A stretch of DNA of 57,605 bases, taken from positions 1 through 57,605 of the forward strand of contig WYAX01000035.1 in the NCBI GenBank assembly GCA_011525625.1, in the 5' to 3' direction. This document shows, piece after piece, positions 33,096 through 42,533 of this stretch (its first letter is position 1; every line of letters starts with the position of its first letter). The translations under genes and the position numbers were made by a program. The DNA comes from Nitrospira defluvii. GTDB taxonomy: Bacteria > Nitrospirota > Nitrospiria > Nitrospirales > Nitrospiraceae. The notes beneath the pieces are model-generated. The model did not search any database. It saw only the letters and a list, made by a program, of their open reading frames with translations, and was not told the origin of the DNA.

Positions 33096-34874
33096 ATGGA
33101 TATAGCGAGTAGTGCGGGGAAGATTCAGGTCTTGCCGGGCGATGTCATCGGCCGCATTGCGGCGGGCGAGGTGGTCGAACGCCCGGCGGCCGTGGTGAAG
33201 GAACTCCTCGAAAACAGCCTGGATGCCGGCAGTTCCACAATCACCGTCGAAATCAAAGACGGGGGCCTCGGGCTGATTCGAGTCAGCGATGACGGGGAGG
33301 GGATGTCTCGTCGTGACGCCTCCCTGGCCTTCGAGCGACATGCCACCAGCAAATTGCAGTCGGACGCACAACTCGGCGCCATTCGCACGATGGGGTTCCG
33401 CGGGGAGGCGTTGCCGAGCATCGCGGCCGTCTCCAATGTCCGCCTGCGAACGGTGGCCAGGAACGAGCCGGTTGGAACGCAACTCTGGCTTGCCGGGGGC
33501 ACGATCACGCGGGTGGAGGATGCTGCCGCAATTCCCGGTACGTCGATCGAGGTGTCGGATCTGTTCTTCAATACGCCGGCTCGGCGGAAATTTTTGAAAT
33601 CCACCACGACGGAATTTTCCCATATCAGCCATGTGGTCCAGCAGGCGGGGCTCGCCTGGCCGCAAGTCCATTTCCGTCTCGTCCACAATGGGTACGAAGT
33701 GTTTGTCCTTCCCGACGTGTCGTCCGCTCGTGATCGAGTGCTGCAGGTGTATCGCGGAGCTTTTGGGGATCGAGCCTTGGCCGTTGATGTGGCGTGTGAC
33801 GGCCTTGCGCTGCGGGGGTTCATCGTGGATCCGGTTCGGGCGCGTGCGGGCAGGACACCACAAGAGTTATTCGTCAACCGTCGGCCGATCAAGAACGGCA
33901 CGATCCAACATGCCGTCATCGACGGCTACAGTGCATTTCTTGCCAAGGGCCATGCGCCCTTGTTCGTGCTGTTCCTGGATATCGATCCGCAACGGGTCGA
34001 CGTGAATGTGCATCCGACCAAACGAGAAGTCCGATTTGCGAGTACGGAGCAGATTCATCAGCTGGTGCGCTCTGCGGTTCGTCAGGCGCTGGGGCGAGCG
34101 CAAGTTCAGGCCTCTTTAACGGGATCCGCCCATGCTCGCCTGAACGAGGATGCGGCCATGACTCCGTCGGAGTGGACGAATCCCGTGGCGCCGCCAGCGC
34201 GTGAATCGTTTGAGCCGGGTCACCAGCCGCCGGCTTCCCCTCCCAGCCAAACATCGTTCGTGGGGGAAGGGGCTGCGGCCTATGCCGTGGATGAGATTCG
34301 GGAAATTGTGCCGCTTGGTCAAATGCATCGCACCTTTCTGATCGCACAAGTGGGAGATGAGCTTCAGGTGGTGGATCAACATACGGCCCACGAGCGGGTG
34401 TTGTTTGAACGCCTGCTGCGAGCCTGGCACGGGCGTGCGCTGCCGTCTCAGCCGCTGTTGCTGCCGGAGCCGCTGGAACTGCCGGTGCAGCAAGCCCTGA
34501 TTCTGCAGCGGCATCTGCCGGAGCTGGAGCGGCTCGGTTTACTCATTGAGCCGTTTGGGCCGACCTCGTTTCTCATCCGCAGTCTGCCGGTCATGTTGGG
34601 CCATCCCGATGTCGCCGTGCTTGTACAAGACCTGATCGAGGACCTGGAGCAGTGGGACTCGATTTCCTCCCTTGAAGAGAAGGTACGGCCGATTTTGGCA
34701 TCGCTGGCGTGCCATGGAGCAGTCCGGGCTGGGCGGCCCATGGCACTGCCGGAGATCAAGCAATTGGTGCAGGACTGGGTTGCGGAGGGGCTGATCATGA
34801 CCTGTCCTCATGGACGCCGCGTGGCGTTCCGTCTGTCGGGCGATGAACTCGCGCGCTTGTTCGATCGCGCGTAG
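33096..34874 (+). CDS. mutL: DNA mismatch repair protein MutL
   Basis: A 592-residue protein. The N-terminal GHKL ATPase motifs are complete: KELLENSLDAG, VSDDGEGM, FERHATSKL and MGFRGEAL. A linker of about 90 residues joins it to the C-terminal dimerisation domain, where VVDQHTAHERVLFE matches the DQHA(X)2E(X)4E endonuclease motif with Thr for the first Ala. The CPHGR element is near the end. So this is probably a nicking MutL, as in bacteria without MutH. ATG 33096 is the proper start; the longer frame overlaps the upstream gene. The miaA gene follows after 17 bases, as in many bacteria. Confidence 0.95.
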   Translation: MDIASSAGKIQVLPGDVIGRIAAGEVVERPAAVVKELLENSLDAGSSTITVEIKDGGLGLIRVSDDGEGMSRRDASLAFERHATSKLQSDAQLGAIRTMGFRGEALPSIAAVSNVRLRTVARNEPVGTQLWLAGGTITRVEDAAAIPGTSIEVSDLFFNTPARRKFLKSTTTEFSHISHVVQQAGLAWPQVHFRLVHNGYEVFVLPDVSSARDRVLQVYRGAFGDRALAVDVACDGLALRGFIVDPVRARAGRTPQELFVNRRPIKNGTIQHAVIDGYSAFLAKGHAPLFVLFLDIDPQRVDVNVHPTKREVRFASTEQIHQLVRSAVRQALGRAQVQASLTGSAHARLNEDAAMTPSEWTNPVAPPARESFEPGHQPPASPPSQTSFVGEGAAAYAVDEIREIVPLGQMHRTFLIAQVGDELQVVDQHTAHERVLFERLLRAWHGRALPSQPLLLPEPLELPVQQALILQRHLPELERLGLLIEPFGPTSFLIRSLPVMLGHPDVAVLVQDLIEDLEQWDSISSLEEKVRPILASLACHGAVRAGRPMALPEIKQLVQDWVAEGLIMTCPHGRRVAFRLSGDELARLFDRA

Positions 34875-34891
34875 CAGAGGGGCGCAAGCGC

Positions 34892-35920
34892 ATGGTCTGT
34901 CTGACGGAATCAATGGTGGCACTGCGGCCGTTGGTGGTGCTGGTCGGGCCGACCGCGGTGGGGAAAAGTGAGATCGGGCTTCGGTTGGCCCGTGGTTTGG
35001 GGACGGAGCTACTGACGGCCGACTCGCGCCAAGTGTATCGCGGGATGGATATCGCCACCGATAAGCCGGCGATCGAACAGCGGCGAGGTGTGCCGCATCG
35101 TCTTATCGATGTAGTCGATCCCGACGAACCGTTTAACGCCGGGCAGTATCGCACGCTCGCTCTGCGGGAGATCGAGCGGCTGTACAGTGAAAGACGGGTG
35201 CCGTTGGTCGTCGGTGGGACGGGTCTCTACGTGCGGACGTTGATTCACGGGTTATGTGATGCCCCGCCTGCGGATGAGGCGTTGCGGACCTCATTGCTTC
35301 GAGAGGCTGAGGTGCGGGGTCGGTATTTCCTCCATGAGGAATTGACGCGAATCGATCCGCAATCGGCTGCGCGCCTGCATCCTCATGATGAGGTGAAGAT
35401 CGTACGGGCGCTTGAGGTGTACTATCGCTCCGGCCGGCGGTTATCTGAGGTGCAGCAGCGACATGGATTCACTGAGCAGCCGTTCTCGGTCTTGATGGTC
35501 GGGCTAAACCGTGATCGCTCGCAGCTCTATCGTCGTATTGATGCAAGGGTGGAGGCGATGTTCGAGCGCGGAGTCGTCGAGGAAACGGCTGATTTGTTGA
35601 ATCAGGGCTATCGGCGGGATTCAGGCGCGATGAAGGGGTTGGGGTATCAGCAGATCGCGGGATATTTGTCCGGCGACTATGACCGAGCGGAGGCGCTGCG
35701 GTTGCTTCAACGTGATACCAGGCATTTTGCGAAACGTCAGCTCACCTGGTTCCGGAAGGAGCCGGGGCTGCAATGGTGGTCGCTCAACGAGCAGGACAGT
35801 CCTGAAGAGGTGGCTGGCCGGCTCTTAGAGACGGTTCAGTCGTTCTTACGAGAATTAGCACATCGACGCTCGGCGGAGATGCCGGCGTCGCTCATCATGG
35901 AAACGGAATCGACCTCATGA
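34892..35920 (+). CDS. miaA: tRNA dimethylallyltransferase MiaA
   Basis: A 342-residue enzyme that adds a dimethylallyl group to A37 of tRNAs reading UNN codons. The P-loop GPTAVGKS is near the start. DSRQVYRGMDIATDKP and PHRLIDVVDPDEPFNAGQY are family hallmarks, as are VGGTGLYVRTLIHG and GYQQIAGYLSG and the C-terminal DTRHFAKRQLTWFRKEP. AGAGGGG lies nine bases before ATG 34892. It overlaps mtnP by ATGA. Confidence 0.96.
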   Translation: MVCLTESMVALRPLVVLVGPTAVGKSEIGLRLARGLGTELLTADSRQVYRGMDIATDKPAIEQRRGVPHRLIDVVDPDEPFNAGQYRTLALREIERLYSERRVPLVVGGTGLYVRTLIHGLCDAPPADEALRTSLLREAEVRGRYFLHEELTRIDPQSAARLHPHDEVKIVRALEVYYRSGRRLSEVQQRHGFTEQPFSVLMVGLNRDRSQLYRRIDARVEAMFERGVVEETADLLNQGYRRDSGAMKGLGYQQIAGYLSGDYDRAEALRLLQRDTRHFAKRQLTWFRKEPGLQWWSLNEQDSPEEVAGRLLETVQSFLRELAHRRSAEMPASLIMETESTS

Positions 35921-36816
35921 AGACATCGAAGAAGACCGCACAGGCTGCCATCGGCATCATCGGAGGAAGTGGATTGTACAACATCGACGGGCTGGAGCGA
36001 GTCCGCGAGGTGCGCGTGCGTACCCCGTTCGGCGCACCCTCGGATGCCCTTGTCCTCGGAGTGCTAGATGGTGTGCGGATCGCATTTCTCTCGCGACACG
36101 GTAGAGGACACCGGATCAATCCCGGAAGCATCAACTACCGTGCCAACATCTATGCGCTGAAATCCCTGGGAGTGAAACAGGTGATTTCGGTCAGCGCGGT
36201 CGGGAGTATGAAAGAAGCGATTCGGCCCGGGGACGTCGTCTTGCCGGATCAATTTATCGATCTCACCAAGCGCCGGATCTCGACCTTTTTCGATGACGGC
36301 ATTGTGGCGCACGTCGGTTTCGGCGAACCGGTATGCGCATCGGTGGCCGATGCGTTGGAGGCGGCGGGACGCGCGGCCGGGGCGCGCCTGCATCGCGGAG
36401 GCACCTATGTGTGTATGGAGGGGCCTCAATTCTCGACCAAGGCAGAATCTCGGCTGTATCGCCAGTGGGGGGTGGACGTCATTGGGATGACCAACATGCC
36501 GGAAGCCAAACTCGCGCGAGAAGCCGAACTCTGTTACGCCACTGTGGCACTGGCGACAGACTATGACTGTTGGCATGAGACGGAAGAAGCCGTGACCGTG
36601 GAGGCGATTCTCGCGACGCTCCACAAGAACGTGGCGCTGGCCAAGCAGGTGCTAAAGACCGTGGTGCCCAAGTTGGTTCCCGATCGTGCCTGCGCCTGTC
36701 ATCAGGCGCTCGGGAATGCCCTTGTGACGGCTCCGGATCACATGTCTGCTTCGGCCAGACGACGATTGAGTCTCTTGATTGCTCCCTATGTACGGACGCG
36801 GAAAGGAAAACGGTGA
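35917..36816 (+). CDS. mtnP: S-methyl-5'-thioadenosine phosphorylase
   Basis: A 299-residue trimeric-type purine nucleoside phosphorylase. It cleaves methylthioadenosine with phosphate to adenine and methylthioribose-1-phosphate (methionine salvage and polyamine by-product removal). Motifs: IGIIGGSGLYNI, the phosphate-binding SRHGRGHRINP, YVCMEGPQFSTKAESRLYR and IGMTNMPEAKLAREAELCYA, then ATDYDCWHE. The overlap with miaA and the three-base gap to the kinase gene make an operon very likely. Confidence 0.93.
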   Translation: MKTSKKTAQAAIGIIGGSGLYNIDGLERVREVRVRTPFGAPSDALVLGVLDGVRIAFLSRHGRGHRINPGSINYRANIYALKSLGVKQVISVSAVGSMKEAIRPGDVVLPDQFIDLTKRRISTFFDDGIVAHVGFGEPVCASVADALEAAGRAAGARLHRGGTYVCMEGPQFSTKAESRLYRQWGVDVIGMTNMPEAKLAREAELCYATVALATDYDCWHETEEAVTVEAILATLHKNVALAKQVLKTVVPKLVPDRACACHQALGNALVTAPDHMSASARRRLSLLIAPYVRTRKGKR

Positions 36817-36819
36817 CGC

Positions 36820-37737
36820 ATGGGAAAATTGCTCGTGGTGGGATCAGTGGCATTGGATACGGTGAAAACCCCGTTCGGTGAGGTGACCGAGGTGCTCGGT
36901 GGGTCGGCTACCTACTTTTCGACCGCGGCAAGTTATTTTACGTCGGTCGACCTCATTGCCGTCGTGGGAGAGGATTTTCCAGAACAGCATGTCGCCTTTC
37001 TCAAGAGCCGCAAGATTGATTTAGCGGGATTGGAACGGCGACCCGGGGCGACCTTCCGCTGGAAGGGGGCCTATTCACACCAGCTCAATGAAGCCCAGAC
37101 GCTCGATACCCGGTTGAATGTGTTCGAGACCTTCCGGCCGAAAATTCCCGCTCAGTACGGTTCGCCGGATGTGCTCTTTCTGGGAAACATCGATCCGAAT
37201 CTTCAGTTGGATGTGTTGCAACAGGTGAAGCGTCCGGCGCTCGTGGCTTGCGACACGATGAACTTCTGGATCAACGGCAAGCGGGACGCGCTGTGGAATG
37301 TGCTGCAGCATATCGACGTGCTGATCATCAACGACGGTGAGGCGCGGGCCTTGGGTGAAGATTCCAATCTCGTGAAGGTCGCCAAGAAAATTCTCGCGCG
37401 CGGGCCGAAGCATCTGATCGTCAAGCGCGGCGAATATGGAGTGTTGATGTTCAATGACAAGCAGGTGTTCGGCGCACCGGCGTTTCCGTTGGACGACGTT
37501 CGTGATCCGACCGGGGCGGGCGATACGTTCGCGGGAGGATTTCTGGGATATCTGGCGGCCACAGGAAATCGTTCGTCCGAAGCCATGCGACAGGCGATCA
37601 TTTTCGGAAGCGTCATGGCCTCATTTACCGTAGAAGCCTTTAGCCTTGACCGATTGAGGATCCTAGATTACAAAGAGATTGAGGCGCGGTTCAAAGAGTT
37701 CAAGCGACTCACTCATTTCGAGGATATCGGAGCATGA
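36820..37737 (+). CDS. PfkB-family sugar or nucleoside kinase
   Basis: A 305-residue ribokinase-fold kinase. The N-terminal VVGSVALDTVKTPFG, the GGSATYFSTAAS block and the catalytic signature DPTGAGDTFAGGFLGYL (with the Asp base) are intact. The family phosphorylates sugars or nucleosides with ATP. The three-base gap after mtnP suggests a substrate from methylthioadenosine or purine salvage, for example adenosine or a methylthiopentose. That is inference from position only. It overlaps the TPR gene by ATGA. Confidence 0.88.
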   Translation: MGKLLVVGSVALDTVKTPFGEVTEVLGGSATYFSTAASYFTSVDLIAVVGEDFPEQHVAFLKSRKIDLAGLERRPGATFRWKGAYSHQLNEAQTLDTRLNVFETFRPKIPAQYGSPDVLFLGNIDPNLQLDVLQQVKRPALVACDTMNFWINGKRDALWNVLQHIDVLIINDGEARALGEDSNLVKVAKKILARGPKHLIVKRGEYGVLMFNDKQVFGAPAFPLDDVRDPTGAGDTFAGGFLGYLAATGNRSSEAMRQAIIFGSVMASFTVEAFSLDRLRILDYKEIEARFKEFKRLTHFEDIGA

Positions 37738-38435
37738 GATCGACGGATCAGGCGCGAGGGTTCCTGCTGTACGTCGTCCGTGGTTCACGGGGACTGTGCT
37801 GGATCCTTGTCTTGCTGGCGAGCGTGGCGGCGAGTGGGTGCGCGAACGAAGAGAACGTGCGTAAGTCGAAGGGGTTCTACCAGGAAGGCGTGGCTCGGCT
37901 GAGTTCGGATCAACAGCAGGCGTACGTATCCTTTCAGAAGGCGGTGAAGTTGAACCCCGACAACAAAGAGGCGCACTACGGCTTGGGACATATCTACGCC
38001 GCACAAGGACGGCTGAAACCGGCTGAAGAATCGTTCCGCGAGGCCATTCGTATCGATGGGGATTACTCCGAGGCGAACACCTATCTCGGTCAGGTCTTGG
38101 CCAGCCAGGACCGCTGGAAGGATGCCATCGCCGCCTACCGCCAGGCCCTCAGTAATCCGCTGTATCCCACGCCGGACTTGGCGCGTTTTCATCTCGGGAA
38201 GGCGTTGATGCATGAGGGCGATCTGCAGGGAGCGATGGAGGTGTTGGAAGACGCGGCGACCGTGACGCCGCCCAATGTCCCCCCCGCAATGCTCCAATTG
38301 GAATTGGCGCGTGTGTATCACAAATTAGGGTTTGATGTGCGTGCGAGGGAAGCCCTTTCGAAGGTCTCGACATTGGATAAGGGCGGTGAGCAAGCGGCGG
38401 CCGCGCAGGAACTTCTCGGTAAGCTCAAACCATAG
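37734..38435 (+). CDS. TPR-repeat lipoprotein
   Basis: A 233-residue protein. The signal peptide (GLCWILVLLASVAASGC) ends in a lipobox, AASGC. The rest is about five tetratricopeptide repeats: NPDNKEAHYGLGHIYAAQGR, DYSEANTYLGQVLASQDRWK, ARFHLGKALMHEGDLQGAME and MLQLELARVYHKLGFDVRAR. PilF/PilW-like or Tol-associated scaffolding roles are possible. The gene sits between the kinase and a RodZ-like gene and is probably an envelope assembly factor. Confidence 0.8.
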   Translation: MRSTDQARGFLLYVVRGSRGLCWILVLLASVAASGCANEENVRKSKGFYQEGVARLSSDQQQAYVSFQKAVKLNPDNKEAHYGLGHIYAAQGRLKPAEESFREAIRIDGDYSEANTYLGQVLASQDRWKDAIAAYRQALSNPLYPTPDLARFHLGKALMHEGDLQGAMEVLEDAATVTPPNVPPAMLQLELARVYHKLGFDVRAREALSKVSTLDKGGEQAAAAQELLGKLKP

Positions 38436-38444
38436 GCGGACATC

Positions 38445-39392
38445 ATGGAATCAGTGGGTGAATTTTTTCGGCAGGTACGCGAGACGAAAGGTTTGACGGT
38501 TGACGAAGTTGCCTCAAAGACCCGCATCCGCACGGATTTCGTCAAAGCGCTCGAAGAAGGAAATTTCGCCAAGTTGCCCGATCAGGTGTTCGCCCGCGGC
38601 TTCGTCCGGTCTTACGCGCGATCGTTGGGATTGGATGAGGAAGATGCCATCCACCGATTTGCGCAGTCTGCCGGCGCATTTTATGACAAACAGGGTGAGC
38701 GCGAACGGCTGCGGCAGCGTCAGGTTGAAGAGGAGCGCCGTCGTAAGGCGAATCGCAAAGCGGTGGGGATTGCCATCACCGTGGCGATCGCCACGCTGGT
38801 CTTTTTGTTGAGCCGTGAGCAGTCGTCCACGTTGATGCGGCGAACCGGGTCCGATGTGTCACCGAGCAAGAAGAGCGCGCCGTTTCCTAAGGATGCGCGC
38901 GAATCTGCTGCCCGCCCGACCATGGAACTTCCACCCCCGATTGCGCCGACTACGAAGCCGATGGAACCGACGCCCGTGCCGCAGGTCGCCAAACCTGCGC
39001 AAGAAAAAATAGTCCCGCCACCAACCCCCGCTCCTGCGCCCGTGGCCAAAGCGCCGATACAAATGGAACCGGTCACATCTCAACCCTCTGCTTCAATGGG
39101 GGCGGACGGGCCTCTGGCCGGATTATCTGTCGATGGTCCTGTGGGGTCTGATGGTCCCTTAGTGCTCGATCTGGATGCGACGGAGCTGAGCTGGGTGGTT
39201 GTCCAAGTGGATTCAGGCAGCCCCCAGGAAGCGCTGTTGCGCCCAGGTCAAAAGGCGCAGTGGAAGGCGCAGGATCAGTTTACCGTCACCCTTGGGAACG
39301 CGGGTGGAGTTCGTGCCGAGCTGAACGGGAAACCACAAAAGCCGTTTGGACCGAGCGGGAAGGTCGTTCGTGATGTCGTGATCAAGCGATGA
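38445..39392 (+). CDS. RodZ-like HTH membrane protein
   Basis: A 315-residue protein. The N-terminal Cro/CI-type helix-turn-helix (GEFFRQVRETKGLTVDEVAS, then RTDFVKALEEGNFAKLPDQV and ARGFVRSYARSLGLDE) is the RodZ signature. One membrane segment lies near residues 108-125 (AVGIAITVAIATLVFLLS). A Pro-rich periplasmic linker is followed by a C-terminal DUF4115-type beta domain (LVLDLDATELSWVVVQVDSG to the end). RodZ connects MreB to the elongation machinery. It is nine bases after the TPR lipoprotein gene and ends the long tol-mutL cluster. Confidence 0.85.
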   Translation: MESVGEFFRQVRETKGLTVDEVASKTRIRTDFVKALEEGNFAKLPDQVFARGFVRSYARSLGLDEEDAIHRFAQSAGAFYDKQGERERLRQRQVEEERRRKANRKAVGIAITVAIATLVFLLSREQSSTLMRRTGSDVSPSKKSAPFPKDARESAARPTMELPPPIAPTTKPMEPTPVPQVAKPAQEKIVPPPTPAPAPVAKAPIQMEPVTSQPSASMGADGPLAGLSVDGPVGSDGPLVLDLDATELSWVVVQVDSGSPQEALLRPGQKAQWKAQDQFTVTLGNAGGVRAELNGKPQKPFGPSGKVVRDVVIKR

Positions 39393-39853
39393 GCATGCCG
39401 GCAGGGCCATGTGCCTTGCCCCCACCGCTTCGAGTCTGTGAGCAGAGTGCTCCCTTTCTCCTTCAAGTCCTTCCCACATAGTCCGTCTCTTCGCGTCGCG
39501 AATCCCTGTGGGATGCACGCCTTGCTGCGCTGAGGCGAGCCGGACATTCTGGGGCGCAAAGGTGCCACGAATGTCACTGGCCACGCACCTGATTCCGTCT
39601 AGACTTCTCAAGATTCCAGAAATTCATGGATCGTCGGAGCACCTTCACACTGGCATGTTGTTTGAGTCTCTTTTTTGATGCGAGCATGGGCACACAGCGG
39701 GATGGCCGAAGCAGCCGTCGGCTTGACAAGACAGAAAACCCGTTGCTATAGTTCGCCTGCTTTATCGGCCTTGTCATCCGTTTTTTGTCCATGCTGCTTC
39801 GGACCGGAGAGTCGTTGTTCACGCGGTGGGTTCAACACAAAGGAGGAGTTCTG
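39393..39853. other. Non-coding region before the cytochrome gene
   Basis: A 461-base gap. The first 300 bases show no credible gene, hairpin terminator or repeat. The last 130 bases contain a good promoter and then a leader of about 95 bases with the ribosome binding site of the cytochrome gene. Confidence 0.6.
39723..39752 (+). promoter_or_regulatory. Sigma-70 promoter of the cytochrome c gene
   Basis: TTGACA (39723-39728) is a perfect -35 box and TATAGT (39747-39752) matches five of six -10 positions, with an 18-base spacer. It lies about 100 bases upstream of the cytochrome start codon. Confidence 0.7.
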
Positions 39854-40306
39854 ATGGGGTATTTTTCTAAGTTCGTTGGAGTGTGTGCAGCCGTCACCTT
39901 GTTGTCTGTGGCGGTGGTGGGCGCTGAAGAAAAGGATCCGCTGAAGCCCCGTGTTGCGCCGGATCAGATGGCGGACGCGAAGGCGATGAAGAACCCGGTT
40001 GCTTCGACCCCGGAAAGCATTGCCAAGGGTAAGGCACTGTATGAGGGCAAGGGCACCTGCTTCAACTGTCACGGCAAAGAGGGCAAGGGCGATGGCCCTG
40101 CCGGTGCGATCCTCAATCCGAGCCCGCGTAACTTCACCAACTGCAAGTTCCACAAGAAGCGGAAAGACGGCGAGTTGTTCTGGGTGATCAAGAACGGCAG
40201 CCCGGGCACCGGAATGGTTTCCTTGGTCCCTGCGGCGATCACCGAAGAAGAAGCGTGGACGATCATCAACTACGAGCGTAGCTTCTGCAAAGCCAGCGAG
40301 GAGTAG
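39854..40306 (+). CDS. Periplasmic monohaem cytochrome c
   Basis: A 150-residue class I cytochrome c. The signal peptide (VGVCAAVTLLSVAVVGA) precedes one haem site, CFNCH, near residue 69. GKEGKGDGPAG follows the site, and GTGMVSLVP probably supplies the axial Met near residue 121. It probably carries single electrons in the periplasm. AAAGGAGGAG before ATG 39854 and its own promoter and terminator predict strong independent expression. The exact redox partner cannot be told; similar cytochromes occur beside respiratory chains of nitrite oxidisers. Confidence 0.92.
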   Translation: MGYFSKFVGVCAAVTLLSVAVVGAEEKDPLKPRVAPDQMADAKAMKNPVASTPESIAKGKALYEGKGTCFNCHGKEGKGDGPAGAILNPSPRNFTNCKFHKKRKDGELFWVIKNGSPGTGMVSLVPAAITEEEAWTIINYERSFCKASEE

Positions 40307-40336
40307 TTTGGAATTTCGGCCGAACGGCTGAATGCT

Positions 40337-40377
40337 AAGGGGCGGCGGGGGTATCCTCGCCGCCCCTTTTCTTTTCT
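40337..40377 (+). terminator. Rho-independent terminator of the cytochrome gene
   Basis: AAGGGGCGGCG (40337-40347) pairs with CGCCGCCCCTT (40358-40368) around a ten-base loop and is followed by a T-rich run TTCTTTTCT. It begins 31 bases after the stop codon. Confidence 0.9.
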
Positions 40378-40513
40378 ATGAGAAGCTTCGGCATGCTTCC
40401 GCAGCTGAGTCGGCCTCGGAGTGGCTAGGTAAGAGACGCGCTCCAACTACTCAGGACGGCCGGAGGCCTTACGCTTACACCCATTCCCGGCGAGGCGCGT
40501 GCCGGGGGGCTGT

Positions 40514-42376
40514 TCAATCGGCCAGGGGACCTAGCGGTGGTTTCGTGAGTACGAGATCCAGGTCCTTCCCGGCGGTGCCTGGCGCCGAAAAGATTTGCGG
40601 TTGCTGTTCCTGTTTGAAGGTGCTCCGAGCTGCGGCTGGTAATTTGCGCGTGATGTAGGCTGTCACTTCCCCGATCGTTACTTCGCCATTCCGGTTGACA
40701 TCGGCTTCGCCGCGAAGGCCTCGCAGGAGATAATAGGTGAACAAGCCGTGATGCAGGGTGTCTGACTCCAGGCTCTTCCCGAATCCTGTGGTCGCGATCA
40801 TCTGTAGGACCGAACCTGATGTTCCGGTCCATTTCGGCGGCGTAACTTTCGTGCGTCCCTCGGCGCCGTGTTTCAACACTGTTCCGTCGAACACAAAGAC
40901 GACCTGCTTGGCTTTCAATCTTCCCAGCGCCGCTTGGAACTCTTTCAGCGGGTAGAGTCGAGTGTGTGATCCCAACGAGCCGTCGTAGGGAACCAAGAAC
41001 GTTTCTCCTGAGGGACTCCCCACCGCCTGTCCTGCAAAGTAGACGACGACCAGCGAGTCCTTGGTCGTTTTTGCCGGCAGCCAATCAAGCAACGCTTCTT
41101 CGATGTCAGGGCGGAGGGCGTTCCAGTCACGTAGGAGGCGGACGTTATTCTGCGGAAGGCCTCCAATGGTCTGGAAATAGGCGGCGACCGTTTCGGCATC
41201 CAGTGACGCGTATTTCCGTGCCGCGATTTCCTGTTCCCGATAGCTGCTCAGTCCAACGGCAAGGAGGTAGTCGCCCGGGCGCTGTCCTTCCGTTATGGCG
41301 GCAGGAATCTGATCCACGTCCTCAGGCAGGGAAGCCGAGGCTTGGATGGAGACGGGCAGGGTTTGTGGCGGAGCGGCTGATTGCCCTGAGCCGGTGACGA
41401 GGGCGACCTGCAACTCCGCCTGGCGAAGCGCCGGGGATTGGGGCATGGTCGCAATGAACTCCAACGACTTGGAACCTCCCGGTGCAAGGGGGCCGGTTGC
41501 CAGGGTTGTGGCAGGAAATTGACTGAGCAGCGGCTGCGGACCCGTCAGTCGAACGGCACTATCGGCCACCGTCTGTGTTCCTGTGTTGACGACATCAACG
41601 CGCACACGTAGGCGTTCGCCGCTTTCGAGCAGCAGATTCCCGTTTTCATCCAACAGCGTGGCTTTGAATGAGAGGGGGGAAGGCGACGCCGACGCCGCGC
41701 TGGTCGGAGGGGACTTCACCACTACGGTTGAGGGCGTATCGGTCGGAGTGTTTGAGTTTCCGGCTGCGGATGATTGAGTGCCTGGAACGAGCAGCACTCG
41801 GGATTCTTGCATGAACTGGGAGGCCAGCAGAGTCGATGTGTCTTGCAGGAACGGGTCGATCACATAGTCGCAGCGCTGTTGGGTCAACTCCAGCTGCAGT
41901 CGTTCCTTCCTGGTGACTTGCAGGGGGCGTTCACCCAGGGGCGTGCCCGAGGCATCGAAGAACTCCGCCAACACATCCAAACTGAGTTCAGCGGGCGCGC
42001 GGTCATAGAGCGCGTCCGTCTGGATTTTAAATCGAGGGTCTAACATCCGTATCCGGATCGTCACATCCGGCCTAGAACCGGCCCCGGAATTCCCTGGGAG
42101 CGTGACGCTACGAAACGTTTGGTGGGCGGCTTGGATCAACGTGTCTTCCACGGTCGGCCCGATAGAGAGCAGGCGAATGCGGCCGCAACTGTCGAGGTAT
42201 TCCGTTCGTGCCTTGGACAATGACGGGTCCACGTCGATGTGCGCGCTGAGTGGAATCGGTGGCCCGAGATCCGGAAGCGCCTGACGGGAAAAGCGCGATT
42301 TGATCGTGTCGCAACCGGAGAACGCCAGCAGCTGAATGAGCACCATTCCCAGAACACATGCACGATGTATGTTCAA
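40514..42376 (-). CDS. Lipoprotein with inactive caspase-like domain
   Basis: A 620-residue predicted lipoprotein (LIQLLAFSGC, lipid site Cys22). The N-terminal alpha/beta part is followed by a Ser/Thr/Pro linker, a CARDB-like beta domain (VRVDVVNTGTQTVADSAVRL) and a C-terminal caspase-like (peptidase C14) domain. In that domain the usual YFSGHG is YFAGQA (Gln450 replaces the catalytic His) and the usual DACHSG is DGTVLK (497-502, Cys replaced by Thr499). An EF-hand-like DVNRNGEVTIGE follows. It is therefore probably a binding or scaffold pseudo-protease. TTG 42376 is chosen because GGAGGAGG lies seven bases upstream; the longer frames read through the divergent promoter region. Confidence 0.8.
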   Translation of the reverse strand: MNIHRACVLGMVLIQLLAFSGCDTIKSRFSRQALPDLGPPIPLSAHIDVDPSLSKARTEYLDSCGRIRLLSIGPTVEDTLIQAAHQTFRSVTLPGNSGAGSRPDVTIRIRMLDPRFKIQTDALYDRAPAELSLDVLAEFFDASGTPLGERPLQVTRKERLQLELTQQRCDYVIDPFLQDTSTLLASQFMQESRVLLVPGTQSSAAGNSNTPTDTPSTVVVKSPPTSAASASPSPLSFKATLLDENGNLLLESGERLRVRVDVVNTGTQTVADSAVRLTGPQPLLSQFPATTLATGPLAPGGSKSLEFIATMPQSPALRQAELQVALVTGSGQSAAPPQTLPVSIQASASLPEDVDQIPAAITEGQRPGDYLLAVGLSSYREQEIAARKYASLDAETVAAYFQTIGGLPQNNVRLLRDWNALRPDIEEALLDWLPAKTTKDSLVVVYFAGQAVGSPSGETFLVPYDGSLGSHTRLYPLKEFQAALGRLKAKQVVFVFDGTVLKHGAEGRTKVTPPKWTGTSGSVLQMIATTGFGKSLESDTLHHGLFTYYLLRGLRGEADVNRNGEVTIGEVTAYITRKLPAAARSTFKQEQQPQIFSAPGTAGKDLDLVLTKPPLGPLAD

Positions 42377-42533
42377 ACCGAGGCCTCCTCCAGGGCGGGT
42401 GACGAAGGGGAAACCGTACAGGAATGACGTGGGCATTGCAACCGAGCGTGTGCCCGGCTTGCGGCCCTCGCGAGGCTCGTTTATCCTACCGCCGCGCATG
42501 TTGGAGGAGGGGCAGGAAGGACTGTTGACCCCC

